From assembly GCA_015179045.1 (NCBI GenBank), contig WHUZ01000025.1, forward strand, positions 124,001 through 188,000: DNA of 64,000 bases. Reading direction: 5' to 3'. Origin of the DNA: Kalaharituber pfeilii (lineage: Eukaryota; Ascomycota; Pezizomycetes; Pezizales; Pezizaceae). This document shows, piece after piece, positions 51,667-62,043 of this stretch. Each line of letters opens with the position of its first letter. Position 1 is the first letter of the stretch. Position numbers and translations under genes: made by a program. Under the pieces are notes generated by a model that was given only the letters and a program-made list of their open reading frames with translations, did not search any database and was not told the DNA's origin.

Positions 51667-54600
51667 GATTTTGTCTTTAACTCCAACGATGTCTCAACAT
51701 TTGCTCATACATATCATATGAGTGATCATGGCAATGTTTCAGTGCCTCCTTAACCCAATTCCCTTGCACTCCTAAGATATCTTCCACAATAGTAGTTACA
51801 TCCCCTTGTTCTAATACGCTAGTCAATCTGGTAGGTCGTAAGTGAAGAGCTGCTGAATTATATAGTTCCACCTCATCGAGTCTAGGACATTTTCATCGAC
51901 GAACTCCAATAGTTCGTAACAGATGGAACCAGTGTTTCCAACGGGCCGGCCAGGCCAGGCCATTCAGGCCAGTCCAGAACAAAGAGTGAAAATAATGTCG
52001 CTATATACATGAGAGAATAAAAGATAGTGAAATAAATACGCGCGGTATCTGAAAGAATAATAGGTGGCGAAATAAATACACCTGGAAAGAATGGGAGATG
52101 GTGAAATAAACTCATGCGATATTTGACCTCAATCGGAGAGAAGAATAGACTGCGAAATAAATACACATAGAAAGAATAATAGTTGTAAATAAATGGACGC
52201 GATATGTGACCTAAATTTGAAAAAGTAATAGCTGGGCGAAATGAACACACGCGGAAAGAATAATAGGTGGTGAATAAATACGCGCGATACGTGACCTCAA
52301 TTTGAAAGAATAATAGGTGGGCAAAATAAATACACGTGGAAAGAATAATAGGTGGTGAGATGAATAGCCGGGTATGTGACCGCAGTCCCTATGCGTGGAT
52401 ATTTGTCGGGGTTTAAATACTAAAAAAATATACCTAAATGGTCTGGACCGCCTGGACCGGCCTGGACCGCCTGGACCGCCTGGACCGGCCTGGACCGGCC
52501 TGGACCGCCTGGACCGGTCTGGACCAGCCTGAACCGTCTGAAACGGCCTGAATAGCATCAACCAATCACTAACTGCATTTTGGCCTTTGATCATCGAGAT
52601 CAGCATATATCCCTGAAATCATGACAACCAATTAGCAGCCGAAGCACTGCCTTGGCCACATATCTATAATTTTAGACCATATAATGTACGTAATAGTTAA
52701 CTGAATTGAGCAATTTCCATTATGATAGCTAGCAATAGGTGATCTTGCGACTGTGCGTATACATGTAAGATGGTCATGATAACCCTTAAATAGTTTTACA
52801 GAGTGTAGGTACTATAGGTGCGAAACTGAGAGGATGGAATTGAGAAGATATGGACTGCGAAAAGTGGAAGGAGAATGTAGTGCACTCTGCTATGGCAGGA
52901 TGTGTGAGTTAGATTCAGCGGGTGCCTACCTATACATAGATGATTAGAATGAGAACACAGAACGCAGTTAAAACAGACAGCAAAGTGAACTGAAATCTCT
53001 AGTAAAATAATTCCCTTAGCACACAGGCTCAAACTGGTGATGCTATTGAGTATTTACGTGAGTATTTTTTTTTTTATATATATCATTAATCGCTGTACGT
53101 GAGTATGGTCTGCACCGGCCTGAATGGCCTGAACCGGCCTGAATGGCCTGAATCGGCCTGCATGTTTCAGGCCGGTCCAGGCCGGTCCAGGCCGGCCCAG
53201 GCCATCAGAAGCTCCGCCGGGGCCGCCCCAGGCGGTTTCAGGCCTGCCAAGCCAGGCCGCCGATCAGACCAGGCCAGGCGGCCTGATCGGCGGCCTGGCC
53301 GGTTGGGAACACTGGATGGAACTCTATTAAGAATGGTGTTCCAATATGCTGTTGTTCTACTATACTGAATATTAGCTAGGTCTAATACACTTCTGAGCAT
53401 ACTTTAAGTACAAGCATCCTCTACTTACCAATAGCATTATTAAACTCCTGCATATGGATTTTTCTCTATAATTCTAGAGCGACATACCACATATACTTAA
53501 TAAAGAATACTGCTAATCACCGGGCCTTGTATCTTTTTTCCTTTAGATGCTTGAACTAATATCATTTCTCTATTGCTATATTCAACTGCGGCAATGGGGT
53601 AAGTTTTCCTAGTACCAAAATCATAATCAGAATTACTTGAATCCTCTTATCTGTCAAACGAACTCGCTCTCACGCATTCGCAATATGATTCGCAAAGGTA
53701 ACTTTCTTCTTCCGGTACTCCATTTCCAGTATTTGTAATCCTAGATCGATAATCATTGGCAATCTTTGAAAGGGAACTTCCTCTCTAAGAGAGTTCTCTT
53801 CTGATTCCTGCTTTGCTGAATCGAGTAGAACAGTATTTGTAAAACTGCAACACCATTTCGCAGTTAATCTTCCTGCCTTCACTCCAGGTACAATCTCAAC
53901 TCCTTGTTCTCTGAATCCAGCATTCAGTCCTTGTAAAATCTTATTTTTTAACTAACCTCCAGAAATAAAGTGGTAAACTACTAACAAGCTCTCAGATTAT
54001 ATTTGGATAACTTGAACCTTTTGGCCAGACTTTACCACTGCTATCTAGCACCTCTTTAGTTTCTCCTGGCCAGTTATCTTTAACTAATATACCAAAAATT
54101 GCAGTATATAAATTCTCCAACCAAGTTCAGCGCATTATTTGAGGTATGTCAGCATAGACATCTCATTCCCCTGGCCCATAACTATTTGCATTCAGTTTTT
54201 ACAGCAGTTCTTCGTATTTTCTATTAACTTCTGTCAGTTCAATTACTTATACTATCATGTTTTCCATATAAATACATACTTGGAAAATGGATGGCCTTGT
54301 ATTTCCCACTCTTCTACAGCTTCTTGTTTCTCCAGAGTGTTGCAGGCAATTGAAGCACCTTCTTCTGCTGATAAAGCATGGAGCTTTCGGCATTATGTAT
54401 TTCATTTCTCATTAATTTTTCGCTTCAGTTAAATTGTAATGAAGTTAATCATTTCGGGAACCTAAAACTCTTTTACTATACGAGCTAACGCAGCACGAAG
54501 GTCTACCAATATTCGAATGCCACCATCAGTGCCATTCCAAGCACCCACTTGAGCTACCACTTCTCTTGCACGAGCTGCGCCTTTTCCATAATGAAATCCG

Positions 54601-54857
54601 AGTGCTGCGCTTGAGCTAAGTATGGTATCCCTCCTGTTGCAGCAGACCTAACTGGCCAATCCGTGAAAGTAGATCCGCGAACAAGATGGCACCTTGGAAG
54701 GCATATCATAGGATGGCAATGGGGCCCTGCTATAGCTATAAGACGGGGCAGTTGAACTCATCCATATCTCTTGTTCCTGTGCCCCACTGTCATTAGCATT
54801 GTGTGATGACATGGGGGCTTCGATGATTGGGCTATCCAGATATAGATAGGTCTGCAT
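51667..54857 (-). pseudogene. Degenerate multi-segment gene (right copy)
   Basis: Duplicate of the unrecognised minus-strand gene at 9643-11429, with the same pieces (RLTSVLEQGDVTTIVEDILG; LLDSAKQESEENSLREEVPF; SPIIEAPMSSHNANDSGAQE). It carries additional small indels and is split by the insertion at 51930-53314. Not functional as it stands. Confidence 0.4.
51930..53314. mobile_element. hAT-like non-autonomous element (1385 bp)
   Basis: Exact 8-bp target duplication GATGGAAC at 51922-51929 and 53315-53322; the left duplication copy has the single, empty site near 9891-9898. TIRs CAGTGTTTCCAAC / CAGTGTTCCCAAC fit the hAT terminus rule (YARNG). Both ends carry dense arrays of GGCCTGGACC / GGCCTGAATG motifs in opposite orientations (52440-52560, 53105-53300), like subterminal transposase sites. 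Between them lies a ~105-bp tandem repeat (GAATAATAGGTGG ... AAATAAATACAC, about 52050-52380). No transposase ORF. Confidence 0.85.
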
Positions 54858-54952
54858 GCACGCGCTTCTTCAGCTGCCACCCCAAGTACTCCCGTTGTCT
54901 CCTGCTCTCCTGAGCAAGCAGGCGAACTCACGTGCCTAGAGATACACTGAGA

Positions 54953-54956
<4 letters not shown>

Positions 54957-54992
<36 letters not shown>

Positions 54993-56129
54993 ATAACCCC
55001 GCTTGTAGCACTTGGCCATGGCAGGGTCCCTGGGCAAGCCCTCATAGCCCGGAGACAGGCTAAACTAACTCTCTACGTACATGGCCCCCACGCGCCGTCG
55101 CCCCCGCTCTCCTAGCTTCTAGAACTTGACCCCGCATTCTCCTACCTTCTAGAACTCGACCCCAGCGAAGAAATTCTCCAAAACGTCATACTCCTCCCCA
55201 TTCTCCGCCTTTCTCTTCCAATTCTTTTCCATGTCGCCCCACCTCTCAAAGCCTTCTGGACGGTTCTTCTGGTTTCTGCATCGGAAAGCGAGGTGCTCCC
55301 CGGTTTGCACCTCCCCGCACCTGCACTTATCCGACTCAGCCGCCCCTATCCTCTTCAACCACACCGCACACCTCCCTCTCTCCAGGCGCAAGGCAGTGAA
55401 ATTGGATACTGCTATCCTATTCCAGTCCATGACCTTTCCTCCTCCAAAGCCGTCCACTTCTCTCTTCTCCTTCCTCCACGCCTTCACCCTCTGGCGCACC
55501 CCACTTCCGGTGGCCACCTCCTTCCCCTGCATCACCGTCCCCTTCTTCGCCCACTCATCCGCCTTCTCATTTCCTGCGATTCCGATGTGAGCCTTGACCC
55601 ACATCAGCTTCGCATCCCCTCCCTTCTTCTTCCTCCTCGCTACGGCATCCACCACTCTCCTCACATCCTCGGTTTTCCCCTTTCCCTCCCTGCCTGCCTT
55701 CTGGATCGCCATGACGGCAGCCTCAGAATCTAAACAGATCAGTACAGGGACCTCCTCCTCCACACTCTCCAGCGCCTTTCTCACTCCCCTCACCTCCCCA
55801 TCGAACACCGTCGCCGTTCTCCCCACCACCTCCGCCACGGCTGCCGACCTCCCCCACACCCCTGCTCCCACCTTGCTGTCCTCGATCTTGCTGCCGTCGG
55901 AGAAAAGGACTGCCCTTTTTCTTCCGGCTTCCCCGATCGCGGCTTCCCACTCCCCCCTCGTCTCCACTTCTCCTTTCCGCCTCTCCACCACTTCCACCTC
56001 CACCTTCTCACACCCCCCTCCCCACGAGATCTCCTCCCCCTCCTCCGAGAACCTCGCCCACTGACCTTGCCAGCGGTCCAGCACTGCTTCATACCCCTCA
56101 TTCTCGACCACCGCCCACTGCACCCCCCA
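54957..56129 (-). mobile_element. Family B LINE: RNase H and C-terminal part of ORF2
   Basis: 5'-truncated copy with poly(A) (poly-T at about 54956-54985) and an exact target duplication ATACACTGAGAAGT at 54943-54956 and 56130-56143. One open frame, stop at 55149, covers ~325 codons: RNase H motifs VLFSDGSKIEDSKVGAGVW, DGEVRGVRKALESV, LICLDSEAAVMAI and WVKAHIGIAGNEKADEWAKK, then a knuckle CRCGEVQTGEHLAFRC and C-terminus ENFFAGVEF. The frame is undamaged, so this insertion is recent. The left copy of the duplication lacks it. No own promoter or start is expected. Confidence 0.9.
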
Positions 56130-56143
56130 ATACACTGAGAAGT

Positions 56144-57268
56144 GAGCTTCGTATTACATTGGCTGAAGAGTAAGCTCAGAGTAGTTTTGAGCCGTGTTGG
56201 GAGGAGGAGGACTAAATGGAAAGTGCATTGAACTTAATCCCCTGACGGCAAGTAACGCTATAGCGATATCGATGGAGGTCTGATTGAATTGAGGTGCCGC
56301 AAGTATAAGTATATCGTGAGTGAGATCGAAAGACTATGTACACGACCTGTCCTCTTCTTGTCTCTCTCTTCCTCCACTGCCTTCCTTTAATTTTCCGTCC
56401 TTCCACTGACTCCTCTGCCGCTAGCACGGCCACCGCCCCTTTGATCATCGCCAAGCCCTCTCCATCTTTCCTCTGACAGTCCGCTAAGGGGGCAGCTTCG
56501 GAGCTTCGGTTTATGTCACGTGGTTCCTTAGTCATGATTGAATCAGCTTCAGTTGAGGGTATGAATTCCCTATTGAGGGCCCAGAGTCTAATCCGATCTC
56601 CGCTGAACTTGACGAGATAAATTGAGTTCATTGGCCTGTCACCAATACATATATCATTTTCTACTAATGGTTTGACCCTGAATATGCCTTATTCAGTCGT
56701 AACCACTCCTGCGCTGGAATTTCCTGAATTCGCAACAACTCTGCGCTCCCAGTCGACTCTGAGTATGCCTCCTTCAGTCGCAATTACCACTCCTGCAATA
56801 AAAATGATTGGTCTCACAAATGACTCCGCACTCCCAATCAACTCCAATGGAGATTTTGTGCCTGCCGCTGCTGGTCATCAGATTATTGACCTTACAATTG
56901 CTAACCAGGAATACGGGAACATTTGGGTTGTTCCTAACTTGTTTTCATTAGGGAACGCATCTGTTTAGTGTCCAAATTCTTTCCGGAGAGTCGAACAATG
57001 CAAAGTAAATCCAAGAGATCCCAACATACTGTACAACCATAACCACGGTTGGGCGCTGCAGGGCTACCGCTAATTCGGGGCATGCTGAATTGATCTTCAT
57101 AACCAGGATGTGTTCGGATCAGTGGTCAACTGTGTCTGCATATTGCGCCACATACTTACATACTTTATGAACAGGTGTTGCGTTTTGTGCGACGTGGCAC
57201 ATTTCTGCTTATCATATTAATCTCAAGGATCTCCCCCCCCCCTCCTATGATTCATAATATTTTAATTT
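56144..57268. other. Non-coding part of the right duplication copy
   Basis: 56144-56690 has only a 139-codon minus-strand ORF without recognised motif. 56690-56900 matches 12560-12800. From about 56904 it matches 14145 onward, with the 13-14-kb element missing. Confidence 0.5.
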
Positions 57269-57281
57269 AGGTACATCAGAG

Positions 57282-57772
57282 CCAGAGCTACCGAGAGAAA
57301 CAGGCTTGACCTGAGCTACAGACCCCTGAACCGCCTGGGCACAGCGTGGCAACACTAGCTGGCATAGTGGGGGGTAAAGGACTAAGACAATGGAGATACG
57401 GGCTGGGCAAGACAGATGGCCCGGAATGCCGGTTGTGCGGGGAGGAAGAAGAAACCACGGCACATGTTCTTGAGTGGTGTAAAATATGGAAAAAGAAAAA
57501 CCCCGGAGGTAAAGCCGACCTACTACGACCACCAAAGAACGACAACAAGGACAAGGACAGGGACGCCCTGAAGGATCTGTTAGATTGGGCAGGACGGGAT
57601 TAGAGACCAGATGTTTCACAGGCGGGACAGCTAATTTCCATTAGTAGTTATTTTCTTCTTTCCTTTGTCTTACTCTTTTCCTTCCCTTTGTCTTTTATGT
57701 ACTTAAAACCCTCACCATAGCCCTTACGGCGGCACGCAAGAAATGATATAAAAAAAAAAAAATAAAAAAAAA
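57282..57772 (+). mobile_element. Family A LINE, ORF2 C-terminal fragment (right copy)
   Basis: Duplicate of 14524-14982, with the same target duplication AGGTACATCAGAG (57269-57281 and 57773-57785). Its 5' end contains ~35 extra bases (GACCTGAGCTACAGACCCCT) absent from the left copy, so this copy preserves the original insertion more fully. Confidence 0.85.
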
Positions 57773-59685
57773 AGGTACATCAGAGATTGTGGCGGGCTAA
57801 CTATTAATGAGAGTGGCCCGGTGCACTTTCACCCAAAGAAAACAATTTTACGAGACTGCTTATAATTACCTCTTCATTTTGCTACTATTACAGATATCCG
57901 CGTCATGTCCTCCTCAAAGGAATCGAAGCGTAAACCGGAAGCTTTCAAGGCAGATAACAAGGCAAGTAACAAGGATGACCAACGGGGAATACATCTACAT
58001 TGGTTCCAACAGAGAAGCGCCCTCAGAATATGCTCATCTTGGCGATTGACTTTGGAACCACATTCTCTGCTCTAGCTTGGGTATTAGGCACTCCCATCTT
58101 CCTCCTTGGCTAGTTATTGATCTATAAGCATTCCAGCACAATACAGCCAGTGGGAAAACGTATCATATTCGCGATTGGCCGAACCAGGTGCGCTTCCTTT
58201 CGTCCACCTGATCTCTCCGACTCACTTTTATAGAGCCAATCGTCGGACAAAGTCCCGACCGCCCTTAGCTACACTAGTAAGGGTACCTGCGAATGGGGCC
58301 ATCTGCGGAGCACCACAAATCGCCTCGAATGGTTCAAACTCCTCCTCCTTCTGAATGAGGGTGACTACACGACCTCTACAGACCTCTTCCAGCATCTGGA
58401 AACAAAGGGACTCACGGGGTACTCTGGAGATAACACTGCTGACCTTGCTAACCTTCGGTCAATGATCCAGGCGATACCAGAGGGAAAGAAGCGGAACTTG
58501 ACCTTTGTAGAGGCCGTGGAGGCCTCTATATATAGGCATCCAGCGTGTCGGTTATTTGCATTATTCTATTTAACATTGAGTGCTAACTAACAAGCTTCTC
58601 TCTCTTCACCATCATAACTATGAATGGCGTGATTATCATGCGTCATCTCTCATCGCTTATCATTGATACTTTGTTCGGTCACCCTGACAAGCATGCAGCA
58701 TTAGATGATCCTCTGCTAATACATACTTGGATGCTCCTTGTCCATGGGGGCAATGTCTTCTGCACTAACATAGATTGCATGCTCGAAAACTAGCTGCTCT
58801 TTTGTACTTCTTCGAAGTCGATGATTGGGCAGCGGCAGCCCAAGTCGTAGGAGAAGCTGACATCTTGGGGTATGTCGTCCCCCTTTCAGCCTCTGTCAGC
58901 TAGGAATAGCAAATACTTAAGTAGTAGTAACGTACGTACCTTTCGAATGAACCAGTTCATACAGTACGATCTATACACATCAGAGTCCCAAAGAAAGGGT
59001 CCATGACTAGCTTGTTTGTGGGGTGCATACCGTAACAGAATGGCTCTGCTAGACTAAAACCGTAGTTGTACGAAGCTTTGCGGCACCTCACCCAGGGGGT
59101 CTCGCCGGAAAGATGCATCTGGACACCGAGCCTGACAGCGCCAAGCACGATGGCGAGGGCTCTGGCGAGTTGACCGGTTAGTCATATTCATATCATGAAT
59201 TCGAAGTTGCCGTGCGGCATTAGTTGTATGAATTAATCATAGGGGTCATGCTTACGGGGCCAAAGGCCTGATTAGTTTCATTATTGTGCCGTCCTTGTTA
59301 CGTACGTTGGCCTTGAGCCAATTTGCCAGATACTTCGAAGAACCGAATCCTCCGACCAAGATAATTCCCTTAGCATAATTATTATCAGTTCCTAAAGCCA
59401 CACTCATGACATAAGAAGCCCAAGTACATACATCCACATATTTTCTACTCGCCTCCTGTACTGCTATGACCTGCTTCTGCACCGTTTCCGCAATCTTGGT
59501 AAATGTGGGCTCAAAAATCCCCTTCACCTCCTTGGTCGTGAATGTGATTTTCCTTTTCCGCACGCGCTTCTCAGGGTTATCAGGCACGCCTGGTAGTGCG
59601 CATGTCACAACATCATCATCATTATCATCATGATCGGGGTCAAATTTTGGCTTGATTTCTGTCTCGAAATCTTTGCGCATCTCTT

Positions 59686-60296
59686 TTTTTTTTTTTTTTA
59701 TATCATTACTGGCATGCCACCTGTAAGGCTATGGCGAGGTTTCTTACTACATTAAATTTAACTACAATACCCGTTCCCCATCCATCCCCGTCAAGTTCAT
59801 TCTCTCCCTGCCCATAACAGCACCTTGGCTATCTCCGCCCCCCCCCCCCCCCCCCCCTTTGGCTGTATCAGTCCTCCCGCCCCGTTTCTCAACCTGTTTT
59901 TCCACGGTTGGCAGCTGGTGGATAAATGCGTGAAGTTTTCCAGGCCCTTCCCGCACCATCTGCACTCCGGTGAGTCCGCCTTTCCTGGCGTTTGGGAGGG
60001 GTGCAGTGGACATACTTCAGGAACCGAAGGGGTGCTGAGACCCCGGGTGGCGCCATGAAGGGCGTCGAATCGTCCGAGTACTAGCTACTGTATTTTGCTG
60101 TCCACGATGAGAAGTGTAATCAGAGCACTCTGATATAAATTGTCTGGCGGTCGGAGAGGATGTGGAGTGGTGGAGTGGTGGAGTGGTGGAGTGGTGGAGT
60201 GGTGGAGTGGTGGAGTGGTGGAGTGGTGGAGTGGTGGGCTGTTGCTGGCCTGGGAGGAGAGATGGCGGACAATGAGCGGGTCGGAGCTTCCACGAA
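59686..60296 (-). mobile_element. Family A LINE in Hsp70 exon 7 of the right copy
   Basis: Target duplication TTTGCGCATCTCTT (59672-59685 and 60297-60310). Poly-T and the tail lie at about 59686-59745; the ORF2 knuckle region is recognisable in broken frame (PECRWCGKGLENFTHL, about 59930-59980). It contains a run of 20 C (59838-59857) and a 9-bp minisatellite GAGTGGTGG at 60163-60237. The left copy has no insertion at the matching position (about 16470). Confidence 0.85.
60163..60237. repeat. 9-bp minisatellite inside a LINE copy
   Basis: About eight uninterrupted units of GAGTGGTGG. Creates spurious Trp/Gly/Val and Thr/Pro/His repeats in translation. Confidence 0.95.
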
Positions 60297-60414
60297 TTTG
60301 CGCATCTCTTGGCGGTCCTCATCATCCATTTGGTCGAAGGCACTATTGGGGTTGAGGTGGTCAATAGGAGGAGCTCCAATCCTAGGGTTGCTGAGATGAC
60401 TTACTCCTTCCCGA

Positions 60415-60484
60415 AAACCCTCGCCATAGCCCGTTGGGCGGCCTGCGAGTATTGATATAAAAAAAAAAAAAAAAAAAAAAAAAA
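60415..60484 (+). mobile_element. Tail-only family A insertion (70 bp)
   Basis: Consists only of AACCCTCGCCATAGCCCGTT, GGGCGGCCTGCGAGTATTGA, TAT and poly(A). The exact target duplication ACTCCTTCCCGA is at 60403-60414 and 60485-60496. It lies in an Hsp70 exon of the right copy; the left copy is uninterrupted near 16370. This shows that the hairpin tail alone can be inserted. Confidence 0.9.
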
Positions 60485-61574
60485 ACTCCTTCCCGATTCG
60501 GTGGATTACCAGGGCTTCGAATTCTCGATTGAGGAGTGTGGAACCATAGAGGCCCCCAGTGCCCCGAGTGGACTCATTAACTCGAAGGGGCTCAGTAGAG
60601 GTGACTTGGTAAGACATCAAATCCTGTGGATGCACATTGGTCAATAATGTCTATGCATTTTACACTTGAGGGATTAAATAGGCAACGTACCACGGTCCCA
60701 CCACCACAATCCACAATCACGTAGATGTCACCAACCTTTCAATGTTTGTGGAGTGAGTATCACAGTCCCTCCAGTGACAGATAGCTCTGATGACTGAACA
60801 AACCTTCAAAGACCCCTTCGTTTCATTCAAGTCAGTTAGACAGTGCACCGCTGCAGCCTCCAGCTCAGAGATCATATAAATGTGTTTCTCTGCAATGCCC
60901 GCATCTATCGCTGCCTGCTTGATCATCTCCTTTCCCTTATCACTCCAAATCTGTCAGAATATTATCAGCAATCAGTCCCCCTCCAAGGCTATCTATGGTC
61001 CCTTACCGCTGGCACTGTTAGGCTGCACTTTATTGGTACTCGCTCCTCACTCCCTAAGTTATCCTGCATATTTATACAACTCCCGCAAATAATCCGCTGC
61101 CAAATCAGCGTTGTCCTAAGTTACATCTACATTTCGCTGCAATCGCAGACACCGTAACAATGCTTACTCTGCATTAGGTGTGCGCAAACTCCTCACATTC
61201 AACTTCATTCAAGACCGACCTCAACGCAGCCCCACGAAGGTACGGGATCAGGAAACAAGGCATGATGGGTCTCGAGTTCTGGGACGTCCCTGCCACCATT
61301 TCTGTGAGATTAGAGTCGGCAGGCTTGGCCTTTACGTCTCTGCTTGGGGGGCTGACACTTGGTTATGCAAAAGTGCCGTATAACCATTAGAAACCTACTG
61401 TCACTCCACCAGAGATGCCTAGAGGCTCCCATAGCATCAAGGTTCCTGCCTTCCTCATTTGGTAATCATCATCCAAGGCTTGACTTACTTGTTGTAGTCC
61501 TCATCAGTCACTCTCTTGCTTCATACCTTCTTAGGATCTCGTACCCAGTCTCATGGCACACATCTCTCGTATAC

Positions 61575-61815
61575 ATTCTGGAGGCAGAAGTGGCCTGGGG
61601 GTCAGGAGGCGGTGAGAGAACCCCCAGAGGGGAAGGAGGACGGCAGAGACACGCGGGCAACGATGTTGACGTGGGGCGTTGAGGGCGGACTTTTCGTCAA
61701 GCAGCGTCTATTTAGTCACTTAGTTTTCGCATAGCTTTATTACCTTTCTCTCCTATGTACCTGATCTCGCCATAGCCCGTAGGGCGGCATGCGAGTAATG
61801 ATAGAAAAGAAAAAA
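61575..61815 (+). mobile_element. Family A LINE 3' fragment (right copy)
   Basis: Duplicate of 17680-17899 with TCTCGTATAC on both sides (61565-61574, 61816-61825). It keeps ~20 bp more of the LINE 5' part (AGAAGTGGCCTGGGGGTCAG). It lies ~175 bp after the native Hsp70 stop, showing the original arrangement. Confidence 0.85.
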
Positions 61816-62043
61816 TCTCGTATACTTATCTGTGTGCCGGTGTAAGATAGACAAATAGTAAACAGTATCCACTACTGCCTTTCGATGGACCAGAGCGGTG
61901 AGAACTGGCGGAACGAATGTACGGCCGATTGTGAGTGTGAGTGCGAGTACATGGGTGCGAAAGAAGAGAAGAGAAGGTTGTTGATTGTATGTGCTACAGT
62001 TGTACAGAAAGTCTATATACATATGGTATCACCTCACGTGCTG

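Larger units (their letters stand above)
57905..61390. pseudogene. Hsp70-like gene, duplicate with internal inversion
   Basis: Exon 1 to early exon 3 lie on the plus strand (57905 to ~58492). A one-base loss relative to the left copy near 57980 shifts exon 1. The remainder of exon 3 to exon 9 lies on the minus strand from ~61109 down to ~58700 (KQAAIDAGIAEKHIYMISEL at 60.9 kb; VNESTRGTGGLYGSTLLNRE at 60.6 kb; GIILVGGFGSSKYLANWLKA at 59.3 kb; GETPWVRCRKASYNYGFSLA at 59.1 kb). The last exon is back on plus (61185-61390), ending VPYNH-stop, the native C-terminus. About 200 bp of unrelated DNA (58495-58695) fill the left inversion junction. Two LINEs interrupt the inverted part. Confidence 0.85.
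51302..62043. repeat. Segmental duplication, right copy
   Basis: Direct counterpart of 9247-19140. Private events here: a 1.4-kb hAT-like insertion (51930-53314), a family B LINE (54957-56129), loss of the 12.8-14.1-kb block, inversion of the central Hsp70 segment, two LINE insertions inside that segment, and truncation by a LINE at 62044. The correspondence begins at ACTAGTGCGGGAGCTGGTGA. Confidence 0.85.

Noticed and set aside
52211..52606. 131-codon ORF with Gly/Pro/Arg/Ser repeats
   Set aside because: It translates the GGCCTGGACC array at the end of a hAT-like element; repetition, not a protein.
55231..56064. Plus-strand ORFs of 119-156 codons
   Set aside because: Shadows of the GC-rich RNase H frame on the minus strand of the family B LINE.
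60120..60379. Thr/Pro/Leu/His repeat ORF
   Set aside because: Product of the 9-bp minisatellite in a LINE copy.
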